Source: Luteitalea sp. TBR-22
Lineage (GTDB): Bacteria; Acidobacteriota; Vicinamibacteria; Vicinamibacterales; Vicinamibacteraceae
Direction: 5' to 3'
DNA: 64,000 bases
Assembly: GCF_016865485.1 (NCBI RefSeq)
Contig: NZ_AP024452.1
Location: 3,804,501-3,868,500, forward strand
Shown here piece after piece: positions 33,707 to 40,061 of the stretch. Below the pieces are notes generated by a model. The model had not been told where the DNA came from. It did not search any database and was given only the letters and a program-made list of their open reading frames with translations. The position numbers were made by a program, and so were the translations under genes. Positions within the stretch are counted from its first letter, which is position 1. Every line of letters starts with the position of its first letter.

Positions 33707-34001
33707 CACCGGGCACCGGGCACCGGGTAGCGGGCACCGGCCACCGGCCACCGAGCACCGGCCACCGGGCACCGGGCACCGGGCACCGGGCACCGGGCAC
33801 CGGGCACCGGCCACCGGGCACCGGGCACCGGGTAGCTGGCAGCCGCGGCGGGGCGTAGCCGTCGGCCTTGGCCGACGGTCAGGGAGTCCCTCCAGGTACC
33901 GGTGGCAGATGGCGGGAACCCGGCAACGGCCAACCGGTGTCGAGCGCGGACCGTCGAGTGTGTGCCCCGGTGCCCGGACCACGGTGCCCGGAGCCCGGAT
34001 T
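33707..34001. repeat. Largest heptad-armed element: 19-unit CACCGGG array with a distant complementary arm
   Basis: Nineteen units in unbroken seven-base register run from 33707 to 33839, mostly CACCGGG or CACCGGC with single CACCGAG, TAGCGGG and TAGCTGG. The complementary right arm has five CCGGTGC-type heptads (33967-34001). The 127-nt core contains a CCGTCG/CGACGG palindrome. This accounts for most of the 368-nt gap between the divergent map and dapA-like genes; the rest (34002-34059) would hold the dapA-like promoter and leader. No ORF was found in it. Confidence 0.9.
33859..33878. repeat. CCGTCG/CGACGG hairpin inside the CACCGGG element
   Basis: CCGTCGGCCTTGGCCGACGG is a perfect palindrome with a TT loop, preceded by GTAG and followed by TCAG like the copy at 23918. 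Confidence 0.75.
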
Positions 34002-34059
34002 CTGATACCGTTTCCCCGCTCGTGCATTGACGCGCGAGGACCACACGGAGAGTCCGATC

Positions 34060-34968
34060 GTGAAAGGTGTGTTCTCGGTACTCGCCACGCCGTTCCACAA
34101 CGGGGGCGAGGTCGACGTGGCGAGCCTGAAACGCTACGTCGAGCACTTCATCGGCGCCGGGGTGACCGGCTTCACGGCGCTCGGGGTGCTCGGCGAGGCG
34201 GCCCGCCTGACCGAGCGCGAGCGGGCCCTGGTGCTCGACACCGTGCTCACGCAGGTCAACGGACGGGTGCCGGTCGTGGTCGGCACGACCACCGAGGGCC
34301 TGCACACCTGCCTCGAGTTGAGCCGCGCGGCGCAGGCCGCCGGCGCCACCGCCGTGATGGTGAGCCCGCCGCGCGCCCCGAAGCTGAACTCGGCGAGCGT
34401 CAAGGCCCACTTCGCCGCGCTGGCCGAGGCCCTCACGATCCCCATCGTGATCCAGGACTTCCCGCCGGTGTCGGGCTTTGCGATGGAAGCGTCGCTGCTG
34501 GTGCAGATCGCGCGCGACATTCCCGCCGCCCGCACCATCAAGCTGGAGGATCCGCCGACGCCGCTGAAGACCGCGCGCCTGCTCGAGGCGGCTGGCGACG
34601 TGCCGCTGACGATCTTCGGCGGCCTCGGTGGCGTCTACCTGCTCGAGGAGTTGATGGCGGGCTCGGCAGGCGCCATGACCGGCTTTGCCTATCCCGAAAT
34701 CCTCGTCGGCATCGTCAGCCGATGGCACGCCGGCGATCGCGCGGGCGCGGCGGACCTGTTCTACAAGACGGTGCCGCTGATGCGTCTCGAGTTCCAGGAG
34801 GGCATCGGGATGGCGGTGCGCAAGGAAGTGCTCAAGCGTCGCGGCCTCATCACCGACGCGGCCACCCGCGCCCCGGGCGCTACCCTCGACGCCGGCACGA
34901 AGGCGGCGCTGGATCAGTTGATCGCCTGGACGGCGGCACAGGAAGGACTGGCATGGATCTCGGCCTGA
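34060..34968 (+). CDS. Dihydrodipicolinate synthase family (class I aldolase) protein
   Basis: From the GTG at 34060, with ACGGAGAG upstream, the 302-residue protein begins KGVFSVLATPF as DapA-family TIM barrels do. The Schiff-base Lys sits in TIKLEDPP near residue 164. The usual YN-P motif is QDFPP, so the catalytic Tyr is Phe, which argues against true dihydrodipicolinate synthase. Such homologues are often 2-keto-3-deoxy-sugar-acid aldolases or related lyases. The neighbours (SDR, lactonase-like amidohydrolase) fit sugar-acid breakdown. The TTG at 34027 would add residues absent from the family. Confidence 0.82.
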   Translation: MKGVFSVLATPFHNGGEVDVASLKRYVEHFIGAGVTGFTALGVLGEAARLTERERALVLDTVLTQVNGRVPVVVGTTTEGLHTCLELSRAAQAAGATAVMVSPPRAPKLNSASVKAHFAALAEALTIPIVIQDFPPVSGFAMEASLLVQIARDIPAARTIKLEDPPTPLKTARLLEAAGDVPLTIFGGLGGVYLLEELMAGSAGAMTGFAYPEILVGIVSRWHAGDRAGAADLFYKTVPLMRLEFQEGIGMAVRKEVLKRRGLITDAATRAPGATLDAGTKAALDQLIAWTAAQEGLAWISA

Positions 34969-35747
34969 CGGGCAAGGTGGCGATGGTCGGCGGCGCGAGC
35001 CGCGGCCTCGGGTTCGCCGTGGCGAAGGCGCTGGTCGCCGAGGGGGCGCAGGTGTCGATCGCCTCGCGCGACGCGGTCCGCATCGACGCGGCCGCCGAGG
35101 CGCTGCGCGCCGCGACGCCAGGCGCGCAGGTGCTCGCGGTGCCCGGCGACCTGCGCACCTCGGCCGACATCACGATGTGGCACGAGGCGACCATGGAGCG
35201 CTTCGGCGGCCTCGACCTGCTCTTCGTGAACACCGGCGGGCCGCCGCCCGGCCCTTCACTGTCGTTCGACGACGCGGCGTGGCAGGGGGCGGTGGACCTG
35301 CTGCTGCTGAGCGCGGTGCGGATGGTGCGCCTGGCGGTGCCGGTGATGGCGGCGCGCGGCGGCGGCAGCATCCTCATGACGACCTCGTCGGCCGTGCTCG
35401 AGCCGATCCCGAACCTGGCGCTCTCCAACGTGGTCCGCGCCAGTGTCGCCGCGCTCGTCAAGACGCTGTCCAACGAGCTGGCGCCGCAGAAGATTCGCGT
35501 CAACAACCTCGTGCCCGGCCGCATCGACACCGATCGGGTGCGCGAACTGGACGAGGGTCGCGCCAAGGCGTCAAACATCGATCTCGCCGAACAGCGGCGC
35601 CGCATGGAGGCCACCATCCCGATGGGCCGCTACGGCGCGCCCGACGAGTTCGGCAAGGCCGCCGCGTTCCTCCTGTCGGAGGCCGCGGCCTACACCACCG
35701 GCGCATTCCTGCAGGTCGACGGCGGGATGATCAAGGGCGTCTGGTAG
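34953..35747 (+). CDS. SDR family protein with altered catalytic YxxxK
   Basis: The 264-residue Rossmann-fold protein overlaps the DapA-like gene by 16 nt and has GGAAGGA 5 nt before its ATG. The cofactor loop is GGASRGLGFAVAK (about residues 13-25). At the position of the catalytic YxxxK the sequence reads ALSNVVRASVAALVKTL, giving Ser and Arg instead of Tyr and Lys. A subgroup of FabG-like SDRs has this change. It may use a different mechanism or be a binding protein. Context suggests oxidation of a sugar or hydroxy acid in the same pathway as its neighbours. Confidence 0.83.
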   Translation: MDLGLTGKVAMVGGASRGLGFAVAKALVAEGAQVSIASRDAVRIDAAAEALRAATPGAQVLAVPGDLRTSADITMWHEATMERFGGLDLLFVNTGGPPPGPSLSFDDAAWQGAVDLLLLSAVRMVRLAVPVMAARGGGSILMTTSSAVLEPIPNLALSNVVRASVAALVKTLSNELAPQKIRVNNLVPGRIDTDRVRELDEGRAKASNIDLAEQRRRMEATIPMGRYGAPDEFGKAAAFLLSEAAAYTTGAFLQVDGGMIKGVW

Positions 35748-35763
35748 GAAGGAGATTGGGCCG

Positions 35764-36699
35764 ATGCACCCCGTGCGCAGCCTCCTGCTCGCTGCTTCCG
35801 AGAACCGCTGGATGCGGGCCAACGCCACCAGGCTGCCGGTGTTCCGCAAGGCGGTCACGCGCTTCATGCCGGGCGAGCGACTCGAGGACGCCCTCGACGC
35901 CGCGCAGGTGCTCGCGCAGCAGGACCGCATCGCGACCGTGTTCACGCGCCTCGGCGAGAACGTCACCGAGATGGCCGAGGCCGATGCGGTGACCGATCAC
36001 TACGTCGAGGCCTACGGACGCATCGCCGAGCGGCACCTCGACACGCAGATCTCGGTCAAGCTCACGCAGCTCGGGCTCGACATCGACAAGGCCCGCTGCC
36101 GCGATCGCGTGCGTCGGCTCGCGGCCCGCGCGGCCGAGCAGGGCTCCATCCTCTACATCGACATGGAGCAGCACCCCTACGTCGATGCGACCCTGGAGCT
36201 GTACCACGCCGTGTTGGCCGAGCACCGCAACGTCGGCGTGTGCCTGCAGTCGTACCTGTACCGCACGGAGAAGGACCTGCAGGCGATCGTCGCCGCAGGC
36301 GGCGCGGTCCGCCTCGTGAAGGGCGCCTACAAGGAGCCCGAGAGCGTGGCGTTCCCGAAGAAGGCCGACGTCGACGCGAGCTACCTGTCGCTGGCCAGGA
36401 CGATGATCGGCCCGGCGGCGAAGGCGACGGGCTTCCGCGCCGTCTTCGGCACCCACGACACGACGATCATCGCCGCCATCCAGCAGCACGCGCAGGCCAC
36501 CGGCGTGCCGCGCGACGGCTACGAGTTCGCGCTGCTGTACGGCATCCAGCGCAGCGTGCAGCAGCAGCTCGCCCGCGATGGGTATCAGCTGCGGGTCCTC
36601 ATCAGCTACGGCGACTACTGGTTTCCCTGGTACATGCGCCGACTCGCCGAGCGACCCGCCAACGTGTGGTTCGTGGCCAGGACGATGTTTGCACGGTAA
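35764..36699 (+). CDS. Proline dehydrogenase (monofunctional)
   Basis: The 311-residue FAD enzyme oxidises L-proline to pyrroline-5-carboxylate. It has the PRODH TIM-barrel features ISVKLTQLGL, GSILYIDMEQHPYVD, VCLQSYLYRTEKD, GAVRLVKGAYKEP and the C-terminal YGDYWFPWYMRRLAERPANVWF that contacts proline. Length agrees with single-domain bacterial PRODH. The P5C dehydrogenase partner is not in the window. It has GGAAGGAG upstream and lies 16 nt behind the SDR gene. Downstream is a GGGCTCA hairpin element. Confidence 0.92.
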   Translation: MHPVRSLLLAASENRWMRANATRLPVFRKAVTRFMPGERLEDALDAAQVLAQQDRIATVFTRLGENVTEMAEADAVTDHYVEAYGRIAERHLDTQISVKLTQLGLDIDKARCRDRVRRLAARAAEQGSILYIDMEQHPYVDATLELYHAVLAEHRNVGVCLQSYLYRTEKDLQAIVAAGGAVRLVKGAYKEPESVAFPKKADVDASYLSLARTMIGPAAKATGFRAVFGTHDTTIIAAIQQHAQATGVPRDGYEFALLYGIQRSVQQQLARDGYQLRVLISYGDYWFPWYMRRLAERPANVWFVARTMFAR

Positions 36700-36705
36700 T
36701 CCAGT

Positions 36706-36834
36706 GGCTCAAGGCTTTGGGCTCAAGGCTCAGAAAGCATCCTGAGGAGGGTCTGACGCCAGCTGACACCAGGCCCCATCAGGCGGAATAGCAGCTGCAA
36801 GCCTTCTGAGCCCTGAGCCATGAGCCCTGAGCCA
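36706..36834. repeat. Heptad-armed hairpin, unit GGCTCAA / TGAGCCC, copy 2
   Basis: Left arm: four GGCTCAA-like heptads (36706-36733). Right arm: four TGAGCCC/TGAGCCA units (36807-36834) ending just before the ATG at 36838. The core is 73 nt. The units match those of 25483-25597, but the cores are not obviously alike. Confidence 0.82.
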
Positions 36835-36837
36835 TAA

Positions 36838-37731
36838 ATGACCAGAGTCGATTCCCACCAGCACCTCTGGCAGTACGACCCGGTCGAGTACGGCTGGATC
36901 GACCCGTCGGCGACCGCCCTGCGGCGGGACTACCTGCACGGGGATCTGGCGCGGGAACTCGACGCGGCGCGCATCGACGCGGCCGTCGCCGTGCAGGCGC
37001 GGCAGTCGCTCGCCGAGAACGACTTCCTGCTGGCGCAGGCCGAGGCCTCGGCCGGGCGCATCGCCGGGGTCGTCGGCTGGGTGGACCTGCAGGCCGCCGA
37101 CGTCGACGAGGTCCTCGGCCGATACGCGGCGCGTCCGCGGTTCGTCGGCGTGCGGCACGTGGTGCAGGGCGAGTCCGATCCGGGCTTTTTGGCCCGCCCG
37201 GCCTTCAATCGCGGCATCGAGCGCCTGCGCGCCCACCGGCTCGTGTACGACGTCCTGATCTACGCGGCGCAGCTACCCGCGGCCATCGTCTTCGTCGACC
37301 GCCACCCGTCACAGCCGTTCGTGCTCGACCACATCGCCAAGCCGGCGATCGCCTCGGGCCGCTTCGACCAGGCCTGGGCGCGTGACTTCCGCGAGATCGC
37401 CAAGCGTCCGCACGTGACGTGCAAGCTCTCGGGCGTGGTCACCGAGGTCCGCGATGCGGCCTGGTCGGCCGACCTGATCCGCCCGTATCTGGACCTCGCC
37501 CTGGAAGCCTTCGGCCCGGCGCGCCTGATGTTCGGCAGCGACTGGCCTGTCGTACGCCTGCGCACCGAGTACGGCGACTGGGTGCGCACGCTCGGGGCGA
37601 TCACCTCACGCTGGTCGCAGGCCGAGCAGTCGGCGTTCTGGGGCGGCAACGCCGCGCGCGCCTACAATTTGGGTCCTTCCGGGAATAGCGTGGGCAGCTC
37701 GGGCCGGCTGCGCGGGCCACTCGGCGGGTGA
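36838..37731 (+). CDS. Amidohydrolase 2 family protein (L-fuconolactonase-like), C-terminus replaced by IS DNA
   Basis: The 297-residue protein belongs to the COG3618 amidohydrolase family. It starts TRVDSHQHLW, with the metal-binding HxH, and carries LDHIAKP, CKLSG and FGSDWP with the catalytic Asp near residue 233. Such enzymes hydrolyse sugar lactones or similar cyclic substrates. The natural end of the family, NAARAYNL, is reached at residue 280. The last 19 residues (from GPSGNS) are read from the left end of the ISL3-type element. Without the IS the frame would end AYNLKLEI at 39053. Activity may be unaffected. Confidence 0.84.
   Translation: MTRVDSHQHLWQYDPVEYGWIDPSATALRRDYLHGDLARELDAARIDAAVAVQARQSLAENDFLLAQAEASAGRIAGVVGWVDLQAADVDEVLGRYAARPRFVGVRHVVQGESDPGFLARPAFNRGIERLRAHRLVYDVLIYAAQLPAAIVFVDRHPSQPFVLDHIAKPAIASGRFDQAWARDFREIAKRPHVTCKLSGVVTEVRDAAWSADLIRPYLDLALEAFGPARLMFGSDWPVVRLRTEYGDWVRTLGAITSRWSQAEQSAFWGGNAARAYNLGPSGNSVGSSGRLRGPLGG
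37664..37671. repeat. Target-site duplication, left copy (ACAATTTG)
   Basis: ACAATTTG lies directly before the left IS end and within codons 276-278 of the amidohydrolase. The identical right copy is at 39031-39038. Confidence 0.9.
37672..37697. repeat. Left terminal inverted repeat of the ISL3-type element
   Basis: Begins GGTCCTTCCGGGAATAGCGT and pairs with the right end; the conserved block CTTCCGGGA and AGCGTGGG are shared. Confidence 0.88.
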
Positions 37732-37784
37732 GCGGCCTGCTCGCCGGCCTTGCGCCGAGCCGAGCGGTGGCGTAGATCCACCGG

Positions 37785-39017
37785 ATGCAGGACACGAAGC
37801 TCTTCGAAACGATCCTCGGCTTGCAGGCGCCCTGGCACATCGCACGGGTGGCGTTGGACACCTCGGGCGAGCGCGTCGATCTGTGGGTGGAGCATGCCGC
37901 GGACACGCGCTGGACGTGCCCGGACTGCGGGACGGCGGCGCCGGGCCATGACCATGCCGAGGAGCGGGTCTGGCGGCATCTCGACACCTGCCAGTACCAG
38001 ACCTTCCTGCATGCGCGGGTGCCGCGCGTCGACTGTCCCACGCACGGCGTTCGGCAGGTCGGGGTGCCTTGGGCGGCGCCGCGGAGCCGATTCACGCTGC
38101 TGCTCGAGCGGCTCATTATCGACCTCATCACGCAGTGCAGCACGGTCACGGGCGCGTGCCGGATCGCGCGCGTCACGTGGGACGAGGCGTGGGGGGTGAT
38201 GGACCGCGCGGTGGCGCGGGGGCTCCAGCGGCGCACCGCGGCGCCGCGGCGCTACCTGGGCGTCGACGAGAAGGCGTTTCGCAAGGGGCAGCGGTATCAC
38301 ACGATCGTGTGTGACCTCGAGACCGCGACCGTGCAGCACGTCGCCGAGGACCGGACGGCAGCGAGCCTGCAGGGCTACTACGCGCAGCTGACCACCGAGC
38401 AGCGCGAGGCGCTGCAGGCCGTCGCGATGGACATGTGGCCGGCCTACATCCGGGCCACCGTCGACGGCCTGCCGCAGGGCGACACCAAGATCGTGTTCGA
38501 TCGCTTTCACATCATGCGCGAGATGACGCGCGCGGTGGACACCGTGCGCAAGCAGGAGCATCGGACCTTCCTGCGCGAGCAGGGCACCTCGCCCCTCACC
38601 GGCACGAAATACCTCTGGCTCTACGGCGAGGACCGTCTGCCCGCCGATCGCACGGACGCGTTCGCGGCGCTGCAGGGGCAGCACCTGAAAGTCGGCCGCG
38701 CCTGGGCGATCAAGGAGCTGTTACGCGACCTCTGGACCTACCGGCAGGGCGCCGCGGTCCGCCGCTTCTTCGCCCGCTGGTACGGGTGGGCGATCCGCTC
38801 GCGCCTGGAACCCGTCAAGCAGGTGGCCCGCATGCTCCACCGGCACCTCGACGGCGTGCTGCGCTACGTCAGGCACCCCATCACCAACGGCGTGGCCGAA
38901 GGCCTCAACAGCAAGATCATGAGCATCAAGCGCAAGGCCGGCGGCTTCCGCAATGCCCACCACTTCACCACCGCCATCTACTTTCACTGCGGCGGCCTGG
39001 ACCTCTACCCACGCTGA
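37785..39017 (+). CDS. ISL3 family transposase
   Basis: The 410-residue protein has the ISL3 layout. An N-terminal zinc finger (CPDCG near residue 46, with later Cys and His in DCPTHG) is followed by a helix-turn-helix and a DDE catalytic core. Acidic residues are visible in LGVDEKAFRKG, KIVFDRFHIM and GVAEGLNSKIMSIKRKAGGFRN, which are ISL3 hallmarks. The ORF ends 13 nt before the right IS end. No frameshift or truncation is seen, so it is probably active. Confidence 0.93.
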   Translation: MQDTKLFETILGLQAPWHIARVALDTSGERVDLWVEHAADTRWTCPDCGTAAPGHDHAEERVWRHLDTCQYQTFLHARVPRVDCPTHGVRQVGVPWAAPRSRFTLLLERLIIDLITQCSTVTGACRIARVTWDEAWGVMDRAVARGLQRRTAAPRRYLGVDEKAFRKGQRYHTIVCDLETATVQHVAEDRTAASLQGYYAQLTTEQREALQAVAMDMWPAYIRATVDGLPQGDTKIVFDRFHIMREMTRAVDTVRKQEHRTFLREQGTSPLTGTKYLWLYGEDRLPADRTDAFAALQGQHLKVGRAWAIKELLRDLWTYRQGAAVRRFFARWYGWAIRSRLEPVKQVARMLHRHLDGVLRYVRHPITNGVAEGLNSKIMSIKRKAGGFRNAHHFTTAIYFHCGGLDLYPR

Positions 39018-39030
39018 TCCCGGAAGAGGC
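39005..39030. repeat. Right terminal inverted repeat of the ISL3-type element
   Basis: It ends GATCCCGGAAGAGGC and overlaps the transposase stop region. On the complementary strand it reads GCCTCTTCCGGGATCAGCGT, matching the left end. Confidence 0.88.
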
Positions 39031-39032
39031 AC

Positions 39033-39157
39033 AATTTGAAATTGGAAATTTGAAATTCTCGTGGGGCGCGGCTTCGCCGGCGCCCCTCGAAGCAGCGTCG
39101 AGCGGCAAGGCCGACAGGCCGGCCGCCGATCAATTTCAAATTTCAAACTTCGAATTG
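39033..39157. repeat. 125-bp inverted-repeat element, copy 2 (AATTTGA heptad arms)
   Basis: Left arm 39033-39060 and right arm 39130-39157 hold four AT-rich heptads each. The core is the reverse complement of that at 29887-29952 with few differences: GGCGCCCCTCG, CGAGCGGCAAGGCCGACAGG and CCGGCCGCCGATC are shared. The right arm encodes the last residues and TGA of the hydroxylase. The left arm encoded the end of the amidohydrolase before the IS inserted. Confidence 0.9.
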
Positions 39158-39945
39158 CCGCCGCTCCTGAAGGGTTGCGTCAGCAATCGATCGATCCGCT
39201 GCTCTGCCGCCTCCCCGAACTGCCCCACGCCGAGCGTCATCGTCTCGTGCGACTGCCGCGGCTGCGCGCGGTACGTGCCGAAGAGGCGGTCCCACCACGG
39301 CACGTTGAAGCCGTAGTTGCTGTCGGCCTCGCCGCGGTCCACCGAGTGATGCACGCGGTGCATGTCGGGCGTCACCAGGAGCCATCGGACCACCCGGTCG
39401 GCGCCCGGCGACAGCCGCAGGTTCGCGTGGTTGAACATCGACGTCGCGTTGAGGAGCACCTCGAAGAGCACGACGGCCCCCGCCGGCGCGCCGAGCGCGA
39501 CGATCACCATGCCCTTCCAGGCCAGCGACAACAGGTACTCGACGGGATGGAAGCGCACGCCGGTGGTCACGTCCACGTCCACGTCGGCGTGGTGCACCCG
39601 GTGCAGCGGCCACAACACGTCCACCTTGTGCATGGCGACGTGCTGGGCCCAGATGGCGAGATCGAGCACGAGCACTGTCGTCGCCCAGGCGATCACGGGC
39701 GGCGCGGAGACGGCCGGCAGCACGCCCCACCCGTGCCGAGCCGCGACGACGGCGGCGGTGACCGCGCCGGCCGGCGCAACCACCCGCATCGCCGCCGCGC
39801 CCACCGCGACCAGCCCCAGGTTGTGCGGCCAGCGCTGCGCGCGCCGGAGTGCCCTGGGGCGGCGCGGCCGGATCGCCTCGGCAATCGCCACCGCCCCGAG
39901 CACGCCGGCGAAAACCGCCAACCGGACCATCGTCTCGCCCTGCAT
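39136..39945 (-). CDS. Sterol desaturase / fatty acid hydroxylase superfamily membrane protein
   Basis: The 269-residue protein has four or more membrane helices and the three His boxes of the di-iron hydroxylase superfamily: HVAMH, HRVHH near the middle and HRVHH again at MHRVHHS, with WWDRLFGTY after it. It should hydroxylate or desaturate a lipid with O2. The substrate is unknown. The ATG at 39945 has GGGAGG just upstream; a GTG at 39948 is an alternative. The last residues (NSKFEI) and the TGA come from the right arm of the repeat element. Confidence 0.88.
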   Translation of the reverse strand: MQGETMVRLAVFAGVLGAVAIAEAIRPRRPRALRRAQRWPHNLGLVAVGAAAMRVVAPAGAVTAAVVAARHGWGVLPAVSAPPVIAWATTVLVLDLAIWAQHVAMHKVDVLWPLHRVHHADVDVDVTTGVRFHPVEYLLSLAWKGMVIVALGAPAGAVVLFEVLLNATSMFNHANLRLSPGADRVVRWLLVTPDMHRVHHSVDRGEADSNYGFNVPWWDRLFGTYRAQPRQSHETMTLGVGQFGEAAEQRIDRLLTQPFRSGGNSKFEI

Positions 39946-39954
39946 CACCCTCCC

Positions 39955-39960
39955 AGAGTA
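39955..39960 (-). promoter_or_regulatory. Candidate -10 box (TACTCT) for the hydroxylase
   Basis: On the minus strand TACTCT lies 9 nt upstream of the ATG at 39945, another short-leader arrangement. Confidence 0.35.
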
Positions 39961-40061
39961 TGCTGTGCCGGTTCCCCGCCCCGTGCCGGCGTCCGCCGCC
40001 AGTGCCCGCCGACACCCGTCGGGCCAGCCGTCTTCACCGTACGACGCTCACGGAGAGTGCC

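Larger units (their letters stand above)
37672..39030 (+). mobile_element. Complete ISL3-type insertion sequence, 1359 bp, with 8-bp target duplication
   Basis: The element has one transposase ORF and imperfect 26-bp terminal inverted repeats (37672-37697 and 39005-39030) that match at about 20 of 26 positions. It is flanked by the 8-bp direct repeat ACAATTTG (37664-37671 and 39031-39038). An 8-bp duplication is normal for ISL3. The duplicated sequence belongs to the AATTTGA arm of the repeat element that follows, so the IS jumped into that arm. The IS appears intact and so recent. Confidence 0.93.

Noticed and set aside
33707-33839. CRISPR-like array
   Set aside because: The unit is only seven bases, there are no unique spacers and no cas genes are present.
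33692-34027. N-terminal extension of methionine aminopeptidase through the CACCGGG array
   Set aside because: It would be made of repeated PGARCPV peptides. The enzyme is complete from the ATG at 33691, which also has a -10 box.
34060-34968. True dihydrodipicolinate synthase (DapA) of lysine synthesis
   Set aside because: The catalytic Tyr is replaced by Phe in QDFPP and no lysine genes adjoin.
29859-39157. Composite transposon bounded by the two AATTTGA elements in inverted orientation
   Set aside because: The IS is inserted inside one element and has its own ends and target duplication. The genes between the copies look like ordinary chromosome, and no duplication was found outside the elements.
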